DNA from: CAVUUN01 sp964421755
Lineage (GTDB): Bacteria > Acidobacteriota > UBA6911 > RPQK01
Length of the DNA stretch: 64,000 nucleotides
Direction of reading: 5' to 3'
Assembly (NCBI GenBank): GCA_964421755.1
Contig: CAYQYP010000014.1
Span: 1 to 64,000, forward strand
Shown here: positions 1-10,271 of the stretch, in pieces
Numbering within the stretch: position 1 is the stretch's first letter
Layout: every line of letters starts with the position of its first letter
Translations under genes and position numbers: made by a program
The notes under the pieces: model-generated
Seen by the model: only the letters and a program-made list of their open reading frames with translations
The model's database searches: none
Told to the model about the DNA's origin: nothing

Positions 1-13
1 CAGTCGTCAGTAC

Positions 14-958
14 TCAGTTGCCTTTCTGCTCCTCAGCCCATTTCTCGAACAGCCTGGCGATGCCCGCCTGCTCGGCGTTGCCCGCGTGGACGACAACTCG
101 GTAGTTGAGCTCGAGACTCTTGCCGGATGCCACCTGGAACCCGTCTGCATCCAGCCAGTCCAGCGGCGTCGGAGAGAAAAAGCCGTAGTCACGTGTGAAC
201 CACTTGCTGGGGAACCAGGGATTGCGGGGACTGTCGAAGATAGCGAGCCCTTCCGCCTCACCGCACTGCGTGCCCGAATAATCCGCCCAAGGGGACGCGA
301 TGCCAAAGGTTCCCTTTTCGGTCGTGCCTCCGACTGCGTTGATCAGAGTCCCGCCCTGCTTGACCGAGAGCGCCGGAACGACCCGGGCAGCGAAGAGCGA
401 GTGGTTGGTTTTCTCGATTTTGACGTCCGTCAGGGCGTGCAGGACCGCTTTGAAATCGATGACCCGTTGTCCGTCCGGGAGGACGTGGATCCGGATGTTC
501 CTCGAATCGAAAACGATGGGTGCCTGGCCAGGTTGGCGCCAGTCCGCCTGGTCGGTGATCTCGACATAGTCCGGGCCGTTATGCGCAATAACCGCGCCGC
601 GTGAGACAATCTGGCCGCGGTCGTTCCCCTCCTGCCAGTAGTTTCCGCCGTTGACTTTGTCGCAACCGAAGAAAAGCGACCGGTGGTGCGGCCAGGGAAG
701 GGAGGACTCGGTGGTTACCGAAAGACCCGAGACAGGTCCGTTGACGGGATAGAAATACGGGTACTTTTGACCCGAGCCGAACCGATAAACCGTGAACGTC
801 TGGTCGTTTATACGGACAATGATGCGGTCGTCCAGCCGTTCCGCCGAAAGCTTGGTCTGACCGGCGGCGCCTGGCGTGGCCCCTGTCTGAGCGCCAGCCG
901 TTTCCATGCCGCTTGCGAACAGAAAAAGGAGACCAGTGATGCCGAACAGGATTCTCAT
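14..958 (-). CDS. Secreted PmoA-like (DUF6807) family protein
   Basis: A 314-residue protein with an N-terminal signal peptide (hydrophobic stretch about residues 4-19, likely cleavage near AGA-QT). The rest resembles the DUF6807 family, labelled 'methane oxygenase PmoA' in databases although it is not a methane monooxygenase subunit. Recognisable stretches are YFYPVNGP near residue 67 and a WPHHRSLFFG motif near residue 90. Members often sit beside Gfo/Idh oxidoreductases and ThuA proteins, exactly the neighbours here, so a role in periplasmic sugar-derivative metabolism is inferred. It is transcribed away from the Gfo/Idh gene, with about 130 bases between the two starts. The reading frame is complete, with its stop at the very edge of the window. 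Confidence 0.8.
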   Translation of the reverse strand: MRILFGITGLLFLFASGMETAGAQTGATPGAAGQTKLSAERLDDRIIVRINDQTFTVYRFGSGQKYPYFYPVNGPVSGLSVTTESSLPWPHHRSLFFGCDKVNGGNYWQEGNDRGQIVSRGAVIAHNGPDYVEITDQADWRQPGQAPIVFDSRNIRIHVLPDGQRVIDFKAVLHALTDVKIEKTNHSLFAARVVPALSVKQGGTLINAVGGTTEKGTFGIASPWADYSGTQCGEAEGLAIFDSPRNPWFPSKWFTRDYGFFSPTPLDWLDADGFQVASGKSLELNYRVVVHAGNAEQAGIARLFEKWAEEQKGN

Positions 959-1087
959 GCGTCCTCGCTTCCGATTATCGCGGCATATTTAACTGCTTTT
1001 CGCCCGACATTGCACGGACAAGAACGTAAAATCTTCTCCTGTTGCCGCAGCCTCCGTGGCATCATTGAGGATCAGACAAGGAGAAGC

Positions 1088-2404
1088 ATGAATCGGCGTC
1101 AATTCCTGAACTCCACCGGCGCATTTGCCGCTTGCGCCGCCGCCTTCCCGCAGATCGTACCCTCTTCGGTTCTGGGAAAGGATGGATCCACGCCGCCGAG
1201 CGAGCGGATCGGCATGGGCTTTATCGGCGTTGGCAGCATGGGCGGTGGGCATCTTCGGACCTTCCTTGGCTACCCTGATGTCTGCATCCGAGCAGTCTGT
1301 GACGTGAGGGAGGAATTCCGTCTCAAGGCAAAACAATCAGTGGAATCCAGTTACGGACCCAATACTTGCGCGGTTTACGAAGACTACAGGGAGTTGCTGG
1401 CGCGAACAGACATCGACGCAGTCCTCATCGCCGTGCCCGATCATTGGCATGTGCTGATCGGGATCGAGGCGGCCAGGCAGGGCAAACACATGTACTCTGA
1501 GAAGCCCGTGGGCCGTACCGTGGCGGAGGCCAAGGCGTTGCGCGCGGCGGTTCGTCGCTATGGAGTCACATTTCAGTTCGGAACACAACAGCGCTCGACC
1601 AGCTACTACCGCCAGGCTTGCGACTTGGTGAACAACGGGAGGATCGGGACGCTTCACACAATCATGATCGGGTCAGCTACCTCCCAGTACTGTCCCATCC
1701 AACCGGAACAGCCGGTGCCGTCGGGGTTCAACTATGAGATGTGGCTGGGCCCGGCTCCCTGGGCTCCGTATACATTCGAGAGATGCACGCGAAACTGGAC
1801 CCTCATCTACGACTATTCCCTTGGATGCGTCAGCGGCGCCTGGGGAGTTCACGACGTGGACATCGCGCAGTGGGCCTTGCGGGCGGATAACACGGGCCCT
1901 ACGGAAGTTGAAGGTACAGGTACGTTCCCGACCGACAACCTGTACGACACCGCGACGTCCTGGGAAGTCGAACACAAGTACCCGAACGGCGTGAAGCTGA
2001 TCCACATGGACATGCCCACCGCCATGAAGCGCGCTCCGGAACAATTCTCGCTCAACTGGATGGGCATGCTCTTCCAGGGGACCGATGGATGGGTCTATGT
2101 CAGCCGGGCCGGAATCCATGCTCGTCCGGAGTCGATCCTGCGGCAGCCTTTTGGGCCAAACGATGTGCGGTTTCCCCGTAGTACGGATCACCGTCGGAAC
2201 TTCCTTGAAGCCGTGCGAAACGGCCAGGATCCAATTTCGCCCATCGAGGCTGCGGTTCGCGCAGACACCGTCTGCCATCAGGCGGACATCGCGATGCGGC
2301 TCGGCAAGCGACTGCAATGGGACGCGGTGAAAGAGGAATTCGTCAACGAGCCAGCCGCCAATCGCATGCTCTCCCGGGCGATGCGAAGCCCGTGGCGACT
2401 CTAG
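1088..2404 (+). CDS. TAT-exported Gfo/Idh/MocA family oxidoreductase
   Basis: A 438-residue NAD(P)-dependent sugar-dehydrogenase-like protein. The ATG at 1088 was chosen because AGGAG lies just upstream and the protein then opens with a twin-arginine signal (MNRRQFLNSTG), although the frame stays open further upstream. The Rossmann motif GFIGVGSMGGGH lies near residue 42, and the family's EKP motif (YSEKPVGRTV) follows at about residue 137. The C-terminal half matches the Gfo/Idh substrate domain, with conserved aromatic residues and a WGVHDVDIAQW stretch. TAT export of a cofactor-loaded oxidoreductase is common for this subfamily in Acidobacteria and Planctomycetes. It is followed 9 bases later by the ThuA gene, so the two are probably cotranscribed. 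The substrate cannot be read from the sequence. Confidence 0.88.
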   Translation: MNRRQFLNSTGAFAACAAAFPQIVPSSVLGKDGSTPPSERIGMGFIGVGSMGGGHLRTFLGYPDVCIRAVCDVREEFRLKAKQSVESSYGPNTCAVYEDYRELLARTDIDAVLIAVPDHWHVLIGIEAARQGKHMYSEKPVGRTVAEAKALRAAVRRYGVTFQFGTQQRSTSYYRQACDLVNNGRIGTLHTIMIGSATSQYCPIQPEQPVPSGFNYEMWLGPAPWAPYTFERCTRNWTLIYDYSLGCVSGAWGVHDVDIAQWALRADNTGPTEVEGTGTFPTDNLYDTATSWEVEHKYPNGVKLIHMDMPTAMKRAPEQFSLNWMGMLFQGTDGWVYVSRAGIHARPESILRQPFGPNDVRFPRSTDHRRNFLEAVRNGQDPISPIEAAVRADTVCHQADIAMRLGKRLQWDAVKEEFVNEPAANRMLSRAMRSPWRL

Positions 2405-2413
2405 GAGAAAACA

Positions 2414-3304
2414 ATGAGCGCGATAGTCATTTCGCTGCTGCTGGCCCTTTGGCAGTCAGCGCCACAGGCAGATCAGCTTTCGATCGAGCAACGGACAACC
2501 ATCGAGAAGGCCCTGCCGGCCAAGGCTCCGGGCAAACCAGGCAAGCCCCGGAAGCTGCTTGTCGTAACCCTTAATGTGCGCGATGGAGTGCCGAGGACCG
2601 GTCACCCGTCAATTCCGCACGGGAACTATGCCCTGCAGCTGATGGGCCAGAAAACGGGCGCTTACGAAGCGGTCTTCAGCAACGACGTGGAGATGTTCCG
2701 TCCTCGGAATCTTGAGAAGTTTGACGCCGTCTGTTTCAACAACACCGTCGGCGTCCTTTTCGAGGACCGGGAGCTTAGGATGTCCCTGCTGGATTTCGTT
2801 TCCGGGGGGCATGGTTTCGTCGGGATTCACGCGGCCGGTGCGACCTTCGTCCAGTGGCCCGTTTATGACCAGTGGCCTGAGTTCGGCGACATGCTGGGTG
2901 GCTATGAGAACGGAGGCCATCCCTGGAAGCCGGACGAGACCATCACCCTTCGCGTGGAAGATCCGCAAAACCCGGTCAATGCGGTCTTCGGTGGACAGAG
3001 CTTCCAGATCAGCGACGAGGTATTCCAGTTTCAGGCGCCATACTCTCGACGCAAGCTGAGGGTCCTGCTCAGTATCGACACGGAGAAGACCGACATGAAC
3101 CCGAGCCGCCGCTTCCTGCCCGACCGCTTCGCCGAGAGAGATTTCGCGATCTCGTGGATTCGCAATTACGGAAAAGGACGGGTCTTCTACTCGTCGCTCG
3201 GGCACAATTCGCACATCTTCTCCAATGCCCCGGTTCTCGCTCACTTTCTGGCCGGCATCCAGTTTGCCCTCGGCGATCTGGCCGCCGAGGCGAGCCCGAA
3301 ATAG
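2414..3304 (+). CDS. ThuA-domain protein (trehalose-utilisation-like)
   Basis: A 296-residue protein with a hydrophobic N-terminus (residues 1-19, probable signal peptide) followed by a ThuA / class-I-glutamine-amidotransferase-like fold. The segments FDAVCFNNT, GGHGFVGIHAAGATF and the final KGRVFYSSLGHNSHIF are typical of ThuA proteins. ThuA is linked to conversion of 3-keto sugars and often travels with Gfo/Idh dehydrogenases. The gene follows such a dehydrogenase by only 9 bases and has its own AGGAG Shine-Dalgarno site, so the pair probably acts on the same sugar derivative. The usual amidotransferase Cys nucleophile is not evident. That assignment is from family knowledge; the specific substrate is unknown. 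Confidence 0.85.
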   Translation: MSAIVISLLLALWQSAPQADQLSIEQRTTIEKALPAKAPGKPGKPRKLLVVTLNVRDGVPRTGHPSIPHGNYALQLMGQKTGAYEAVFSNDVEMFRPRNLEKFDAVCFNNTVGVLFEDRELRMSLLDFVSGGHGFVGIHAAGATFVQWPVYDQWPEFGDMLGGYENGGHPWKPDETITLRVEDPQNPVNAVFGGQSFQISDEVFQFQAPYSRRKLRVLLSIDTEKTDMNPSRRFLPDRFAERDFAISWIRNYGKGRVFYSSLGHNSHIFSNAPVLAHFLAGIQFALGDLAAEASPK

Positions 3305-3315
3305 GAAGAACGACG

Positions 3316-3402
3316 CATTTCGGGGACATAATACTTAATTCCCATTCGGTTATCGCCAGTGTTCCCGTCAGCGAGGGAACTAAGTTTTGTGTCCCCGAAA
3401 TG
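3316..3402. repeat. Imperfect inverted repeat (REP/RAYT-like palindrome)
   Basis: Two 27-base arms, 3316-3342 and 3376-3402, pair with only a few mismatches. Each outer end carries the core CATTTCGGGGACA and the arms surround a 33-base loop. The arrangement resembles palindromes mobilised by REP-associated tyrosine transposases, but no transposase gene lies nearby. It fills most of the gap between the ThuA and M28 peptidase genes. Confidence 0.6.
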
Positions 3403-3504
3403 CACCCGAAATGCAGATCGCTTCCCCGAGCCTAATTTTGACTTTCCCGCCCGCCGAATAGCTGCTAATGTCGTGCGGTTTTATGGACGAAGGGGGTTGT
3501 TAAA

Positions 3505-5124
3505 ATGCGCTCCGTCGCTCGATTCCTTCTTGTGATAATGCCCTTGCTTGTCCTCGCGGCCGCCGGGGCTGGCTCCAACGAATCTGTCGACCTCGGTATG
3601 CTGACCAGGATCCGTGAGGAAGGCTTCTCGAATTCCAAAGTGATGGATACTGCCTCTTACCTGTGCGACGTCATCGGCGCCCGGGTCACCGGATCGCCTG
3701 CCTACGAACAGGCTCATGAGTGGACCCGCAAAGAGCTGGAGACCATGGGCCTCCAAAACGCGCATCTCGAGAGCTGGGACTTTGCCAAGGGATGGTGGAT
3801 GGAGTCGGTTTCGGTTCAGATGGTTCGTCCGGATCGGGCCCCGCTGCTCGCACTGCCCCGGGCGTGGACCCCGGGTACGAACGGTCCGGTTGTGGGGAAA
3901 GTAACCCGGGTCAAGGTCGAATCGGAACAGGACCTCGAGAAGTTCAAGGATAAGCTGGCCGGTATGATCGTTATGCTGGATGATCCTGTGAGCATCACGG
4001 TTCATGAATCGGCCGATGCCGATCGCTACACTCAAGAAGAGCTTGAGCAAATCGTCCAGGACCAGATCAGGCCCAGACGCCTGCCCGGGGGACCCTCTGG
4101 CGACCGCAACGCGTTCCTCCGCCGCGAAGCCCTGTCCCGAGCTGTCGACAAGTTTCTGGCTGAGCAGAAGATCCTTGCCAGGGTCGTTCCGGCAGGAGGC
4201 GACGGCGGGACCCTCAAGCAGGTGCAGGGGTCTCACCGTAACCCAGTCACCTTTCCGGTCGTCTTGATGGCGCCTGAACACTACAACCGGATCACCCGGA
4301 TAATGGACAAGAGCATCGACGTCGAGCTGGAGCTGAACATCAAAGTCAATTTCTCCGAAAAGGAGCGCAAGGGACTCAACACAATCGCTGAAATCCCGGG
4401 CGGCGACCTGAAAGATCAGGTCGTGATGCTTGGCGGGCACCTCGACTCGTGGCACGGCGGGACCGGGGCCACCGACGATGCAGCTGGCGTCGCGGTTGCC
4501 ATGGAGGCGGCGCGAATCCTGAAGGCTCTTGACGTGAAACCTCGCCGGACCATTCGCGTTGCCTTGTGGGGCGGGGAAGAGGTCGGTCTCCTCGGTTCCC
4601 GCGCTTACGTAAAAGAGCATTTTGGATCCCGGCCGGAACGTCCAGAGGCGGGGCGTCCCGAGTCAGGTGAGCGTCCGGCGCAATCCGGGCCTCTCGAACT
4701 GAAGTCAGAGCACGCGAATCTCTCCGCCTACTACAATCTTGACAATGGAACCGGGAGGATTCGGGGCATCTACGTGCAGGGCAACGCGGCACTGGTCCCG
4801 ATCTTCGGTGCCTGGATCGAGCCGATCAAGGATCTGGGCGTCGCGGCGGTGACGATGCGCCGGACCAGCGGAACGGATCACCTTCCGTTCGATTCGGTTG
4901 GCCTTCCCGGATTCCAGTTCGTCCAGGACTCGGTCGAGTACTTCAGCCGAACATGGCATACGAACATGGATGTCTACGACCGGCTGCAGCGTGAGGACTT
5001 GATGCAGGCCTCGGTCGTCATGGCGTGGTTCGTGTACAACACAGCCATGCGCGACGAGATGCTTCCCCGCAAGCCCCTGTCGAAAGACCAGTCCCAGTCG
5101 GGTGGCCGTCCGCCGTCGGACTAG
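3505..5124 (+). CDS. Secreted M28-family zinc peptidase
   Basis: A 539-residue protein with a signal peptide (residues 1-20). An N-terminal peptidase segment is followed by an insertion at about residues 120-275 resembling a protease-associated (PA) domain, then the catalytic M28 domain. Expected zinc ligands are visible: GGHLDSWH, the Asp in TGATDDAAG, the catalytic Glu pair in GGEEVG, the Asp in YNLDNGTG, and a C-terminal His in TWHTNMD. The family comprises aminopeptidases and carboxypeptidases acting outside the cytoplasm. The ATG is preceded by an AGGGGG Shine-Dalgarno site. A Pro/Glu-rich loop around residues 375-395 is unusual but keeps the frame. It appears monocistronic. Cargo specificity cannot be predicted. 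Confidence 0.88.
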   Translation: MRSVARFLLVIMPLLVLAAAGAGSNESVDLGMLTRIREEGFSNSKVMDTASYLCDVIGARVTGSPAYEQAHEWTRKELETMGLQNAHLESWDFAKGWWMESVSVQMVRPDRAPLLALPRAWTPGTNGPVVGKVTRVKVESEQDLEKFKDKLAGMIVMLDDPVSITVHESADADRYTQEELEQIVQDQIRPRRLPGGPSGDRNAFLRREALSRAVDKFLAEQKILARVVPAGGDGGTLKQVQGSHRNPVTFPVVLMAPEHYNRITRIMDKSIDVELELNIKVNFSEKERKGLNTIAEIPGGDLKDQVVMLGGHLDSWHGGTGATDDAAGVAVAMEAARILKALDVKPRRTIRVALWGGEEVGLLGSRAYVKEHFGSRPERPEAGRPESGERPAQSGPLELKSEHANLSAYYNLDNGTGRIRGIYVQGNAALVPIFGAWIEPIKDLGVAAVTMRRTSGTDHLPFDSVGLPGFQFVQDSVEYFSRTWHTNMDVYDRLQREDLMQASVVMAWFVYNTAMRDEMLPRKPLSKDQSQSGGRPPSD

Positions 5125-5585
5125 AAGCAAAGGGGCCGAGGGGCAAAAGAACGAAGGCAAGCAGAATATCGACCATCGAATATCGAATATCGAATGTCGA
5201 AGTGAGGACCAATACTAAAGTCGCTGGCTGGCTTGGCGGGTTTTCTACCCCGAAGGGGTTGCGTAGCAAAGCCCAGGGTTGGCCGCGCCGTTTGCGGCCT
5301 ACCCTGGGTAGCGGACCGTAAGTGACCAACCCTGAAGGGGTTGCGTATCGTGCCCGGTACGCAACCCCTTCAGGGTTGGTTTCTCTATCAAAGCCACCCA
5401 GGGTAGGCCGCAGAAAACGCGGCCAACCCTTGGCTTTGCCACGCAACCCCTTCGGGGTAAAGACCCGACCGTCCAGAGTACGTCTACGACCCCAAGAGAA
5501 GGTCCGCGCATTCAGGACCCGGATTTCTGCAGTTGGCTCTCGATATTCGATATTCTGCTTTGCTTTCGTTCCCTTTTCTCCTGTT
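5125..5585. other. Gene-free region dominated by a nested palindrome
   Basis: No credible gene lies between the M28 peptidase and the NtrC-type regulator. The stretch is occupied by a nested inverted repeat (5246-5460, listed separately). Outer arms carry iterated ATCGAATATCGA units near 5160-5205 and their inverted counterpart near 5535-5575, so nearly the whole gap can fold on itself. The two flanking genes converge on it. Confidence 0.7.
5246..5460. repeat. Nested palindromic dispersed repeat, copy 1
   Basis: A roughly 215-base element bounded by ACCCCGAAGGGGT-like ends. Its outer arms (CCCAGGGTTGGCCGCG... paired with ...GCGGCCAACCCTTGG) enclose an inner perfect-looking hairpin with arms ACCAACCCTGAAGGGGTTGC and its complement. 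A second copy with the same architecture and clear identity lies at 12324-12541. Two copies in one window point to a dispersed, non-coding palindromic family. Short open frames inside it are repeat artefacts, not genes. Confidence 0.8.
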
Positions 5586-6965
<1,380 letters not shown>

Positions 6966-6966
6966 G

Positions 6967-8766
6967 TCATTTCCCTCGATTCCCGCCGTTCGCCGGCGGG
7001 TTCCTGAATAGCCGGATGCGGAAGGTTGTGCCCTTTCCGGGCTGGCTTTCCACTGATATGCGGCCACCGTGGTCGCTGATGATCGACTGCACGATCGCCA
7101 GACCCAGACCGGTTCCGTGCTGTTTGGTTGTGTAGTAGGGGGTGAAGATCCGTTCCCGCTCCTCCTCGGTCAGTCCCACGCCGGAATCGCTCACCTCGAG
7201 AACCACGCCGTCGCTCTCATCGCGCGTCCGGAGCCCGAGTGTTCCCCCTTCCGGCATCGCGTCGAGCGCATTGAGGACCAGGTTTTGCAGCACGCGACGA
7301 ATTTGCTCGGGGTCGGCGCGAATCGTTCCCACCGAACCATCCAGATGGACTTCACAACGCACCGGGTGATCAGTTCTGCCGAGCTGGGACTGAAACAGGT
7401 TCAAGAGCTCGCGGGCGATTTCGTTCAGATCCACAGTCTGGATCTCGGGCTGTGGCATTTTTGCGAAGTCGCTGAACCTCGAGATGATGTTTTTCAGATT
7501 CGCTAGCTCTGCGAGTATCGCCCGGCTGCTTTCCTCGAAGACCTCGTCGAAGTCGTCCGGGCAGGTGGCACGCGCCCGCTGCATGTTCTCCACCGTAATC
7601 TGCAGCGGGAAGAGGGGGTTCTTGAGCTCGTGCGCCAGGCGGCGCGCCAGTTCCCGCCACGCGGCGACCCGCTCGGCCTGAACCAGTCGTTCCTTCTGGT
7701 CCACGAGTTGTGAAGTCATCTGGTTGAAAGACTTGGCCAGCTCGCCAATTTCGTCATCCGAAAACACGTAAACGCGGGTATCCCATTGTCCGCCCGCTAC
7801 TTTGTGAGCTCCAGAAACCAGTTTCTGGACGGGCCTCGTGATGTTCCGAGTGGCCCACCACCCGAGGAGGATCCCCAAAAGAATGCCGCCCGCTGCCGCG
7901 AAAGCGCCCGCCGTCCGGATGAAACTCGTGATGCGGGCCAGCTCGGCAGTGCTGCTTACCACGAGGAGGGCGCCAAGCATCTTTTCACCCTGTCCCCTGA
8001 GCGGAAGGGCGTGGACCGATAGCTGTTGACCGGTTTCGTCCGACACCGTTCGGACGACCTCTTCGTTCTGTCTTCGTACATCAGTGATTACTTCCCTGAA
8101 GTAGCTTCGAGGCTTGGACAGCCCGGCGCTGTCAATCAGTCTTGCCTCTCCGCCGGGCGCGCCTGGTTCCAGGTGCAGATAGAGCCTCATGCCCGCCGAG
8201 AGAGCAAGGGAAGCCAGAAAGCGTTCATCCAGGCGGATCCCGGCGAGCACGAGCACCGCCTGGTCCCCGGCAGTGGCGTGCGCGAGGGAGAACAGTCCAA
8301 GCGCAACACCGTCGGGCAACTCCTGCCGGTCAAGGAAGGGCGTGCCCTGTTCCATTTTCCCAAACAGTGCAAACGACGGGTGCCTGTAACCGAAACGGGC
8401 AGGCCACTGCGCGGAGGAAATGATCCGCCCGTCGGAGCGCACCAGTTCCACAAAATCGAGCGATTGTGACCGCGCGAATTCAGAACCGCTGTTGAAGTAC
8501 GGCGAGAAGTCCGGTTCCTCTTGGTTGAGGGCAATCGCGATTCGGATAACCGACTCGTCCCGGGCGATTGCCGTGGCTCGTCTGACAACCTCTGCGCCAC
8601 GCGATTGAAACTCGCGGCGGAACTGTCCCACGATAGTCAGGCGGCGCTGCTCGTCCTGTTCTTCGAGCACGCCGCGAGTCGTCGTCAGGAGAATCCAGGT
8701 CCCGATGATTGATCCTGCCGCCACCGCACCGGCAACGGCCAGAAGGAGCCGAGTCCTGAAAGTCAC
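6967..8766 (-). CDS. Membrane sensor histidine kinase (NtrY-like)
   Basis: A 599-residue kinase. A first membrane segment lies at about residues 5-27, a periplasmic sensor region at about 28-280 and a second membrane segment near 283-305. HAMP follows, then a HisKA domain with the phospho-acceptor His379 in RLAHELKNPL, and a HATPase with N-box NLVLNALDAMP, G1 DSGVGL and G2 GTGLGLAI. The H-box followed by LKNPL is typical of NtrY-type kinases that pair with NtrC regulators. The GTG start at 8766 overlaps the stop of the upstream binding-protein gene (GTGA). The regulator gene begins one base after this stop, so the kinase and regulator are a cognate pair translated together. Confidence 0.92.
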   Translation of the reverse strand: MTFRTRLLLAVAGAVAAGSIIGTWILLTTTRGVLEEQDEQRRLTIVGQFRREFQSRGAEVVRRATAIARDESVIRIAIALNQEEPDFSPYFNSGSEFARSQSLDFVELVRSDGRIISSAQWPARFGYRHPSFALFGKMEQGTPFLDRQELPDGVALGLFSLAHATAGDQAVLVLAGIRLDERFLASLALSAGMRLYLHLEPGAPGGEARLIDSAGLSKPRSYFREVITDVRRQNEEVVRTVSDETGQQLSVHALPLRGQGEKMLGALLVVSSTAELARITSFIRTAGAFAAAGGILLGILLGWWATRNITRPVQKLVSGAHKVAGGQWDTRVYVFSDDEIGELAKSFNQMTSQLVDQKERLVQAERVAAWRELARRLAHELKNPLFPLQITVENMQRARATCPDDFDEVFEESSRAILAELANLKNIISRFSDFAKMPQPEIQTVDLNEIARELLNLFQSQLGRTDHPVRCEVHLDGSVGTIRADPEQIRRVLQNLVLNALDAMPEGGTLGLRTRDESDGVVLEVSDSGVGLTEEERERIFTPYYTTKQHGTGLGLAIVQSIISDHGGRISVESQPGKGTTFRIRLFRNPPANGGNRGK

Positions 8767-10271
8767 GGTGTCCCTCCGGTCGCCGGGGTCGGTTGTACCC
8801 AGATGTCCTCGAAGCGCCATTGGCCAAATCGGAAAACGTCCTGCAACCGGGTGTATCCAACACGCTCGCTCAGCCCGAAGCTCACCGGAAGGTGGAGAAG
8901 CGGCACAACCCGCCACGAGGCAAGGATCCCGGCCTCTCCCTCGAATAGGTCTTGAGGGTTGTCGAGGGCCGACCCGCGATCCGGGAGCTTCGCCGGCTGG
9001 TCAAGGAGCGTGCTGATGACCTCCAGCGACCCGGCTGCATCTGCCGTGAGCCGGATGCGCGTCAGCACCCCGTCAGGCGCGGTGCTGCCTGGAGGCGCAG
9101 GAAGGGCGACTGTTCTAGCCTCCAGCCCCGCTTCTCGCAAGTCCAGCGTCAGGCGTTCGGCGACGGATTTCAGGAACCCATCCGAAGACGGATACCCAAG
9201 AGTCAGGCCGCCGGTCCGTCGAGGGACGGATGACGAGAGCCTTCGAGCGAGAGACAGGTCCCGGCTGCCAGTAAACAGAAAAGCGTAACCGGTCAACCAC
9301 TGTGGGAGCAGCGCCCCGGTTGGGCTTCCTTGTCTCTGGGCAATGATCTGATGAATGGATGCTCGGTCGACCGAGTGGTTGATTGCCCGAACCAACGGCT
9401 CGTCACTCGCGCGACGATTTCGGAAGACGATTGCGATCAGATCGACGGGCTCCGAGACGGGAAGTCGAATGCCCGAACCAACTCGACGCGCATCGGTAGC
9501 TGGGATGTCAATCAAATCCGCCCTGTTCAACTGCAGATCAATCATCTGATCTCGCTCACTGCGCCCCATTCGGATTTCCAGTTCGTCCACGAATGGCCGC
9601 CCGCCCCAGTAACCCTCGAAAGCGCGAAGGACGATACGTTTCCCTGGCTCGAAGCCGGCGAGGGAAAACGGGCCAGTTCCTGCAGCAGTGGCCGGGCCGG
9701 TTGCCCTGGTGACAGCCCAACGCGGACTGGCCAGCTGCCTGAGAAGGTCGCCGGCCGAACCGTCTCCGGCGGTGAAAACCACTTCTGCGTTGCGCGCCTC
9801 CATCTGGTACCGGGCATCGAGTGTGCGAAGGCTCTCGAGGACCGACGCCTCGTTCATCATGGAGCCGTCGTGGAATCTCACGTTTGTTCGCAGGCGGAAG
9901 GACAGGCGTTGACCGCCCTGTCCGATCCTCCACTCGACAGCCAGCTTGGGTACGACCGTGCCCCCCTCGTCGGTCCCCACAAGGCCTTCGAATACGAGCG
10001 GCAGCAATGCACTCTTGGCATCTCCCGGGACCGCAGGCACCGCTGGGTTGAACTCCCCAAGGGTCGATCGCATCTGCACTCGAAGCTTGCCTCCATAGAC
10101 GGGCCGGGAGCTCGCTTCGACGATCGGGAAAAGGAAAACGAGAAAGGCGCCGCAAAGAGCGATCCAAGGCGCGCTCGCCCGCCTGCGAGCAGAAGCTCGG
10201 CCTCCCGAAAGTCCGTCATCCTCGCCGGACCTCCGGGGGGCGAGCGAGCTGGTTCTATCGGGCGGCCGCAT
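8763..10271 (-). CDS. Solute-binding protein family 5 (peptide/nickel-type)
   Basis: About 502 residues with an N-terminal signal/membrane segment (around residues 36-55) and the family-5 extracytoplasmic binding fold. Typical pieces are YGGKLRVQM at the start of the mature region, LLPLVFEGLVG, LAVEWRIG, and the FRLRTNVRFHDG motif with its Asp-Gly. ABC permease and ATPase genes, which normally accompany such proteins, are absent. Instead the gene overlaps the following histidine kinase by four bases. Its ATG at 10271 follows GAGGTG inside the end of the preceding unknown gene; an upstream TTG is less likely. The context suggests ligand presentation to the kinase rather than import, which is inference. 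Confidence 0.82.
   Translation of the reverse strand: MRPPDRTSSLAPRRSGEDDGLSGGRASARRRASAPWIALCGAFLVFLFPIVEASSRPVYGGKLRVQMRSTLGEFNPAVPAVPGDAKSALLPLVFEGLVGTDEGGTVVPKLAVEWRIGQGGQRLSFRLRTNVRFHDGSMMNEASVLESLRTLDARYQMEARNAEVVFTAGDGSAGDLLRQLASPRWAVTRATGPATAAGTGPFSLAGFEPGKRIVLRAFEGYWGGRPFVDELEIRMGRSERDQMIDLQLNRADLIDIPATDARRVGSGIRLPVSEPVDLIAIVFRNRRASDEPLVRAINHSVDRASIHQIIAQRQGSPTGALLPQWLTGYAFLFTGSRDLSLARRLSSSVPRRTGGLTLGYPSSDGFLKSVAERLTLDLREAGLEARTVALPAPPGSTAPDGVLTRIRLTADAAGSLEVISTLLDQPAKLPDRGSALDNPQDLFEGEAGILASWRVVPLLHLPVSFGLSERVGYTRLQDVFRFGQWRFEDIWVQPTPATGGTP

Noticed and set aside
14..958. Methane monooxygenase subunit (PmoA)
   Set aside because: The family label is misleading; the protein is soluble and secreted with no membrane-bound PmoA features.
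683..1087. N-terminal extension of the Gfo/Idh protein
   Set aside because: The extra 135 residues overlap the divergent PmoA-like gene and lack any domain; the ATG at 1088 with AGGAG and a TAT motif is better.
5246..5460. Protein-coding genes inside the nested palindromes
   Set aside because: Open frames in both strands arise from repeat symmetry and recur in both copies with frame-incompatible differences.
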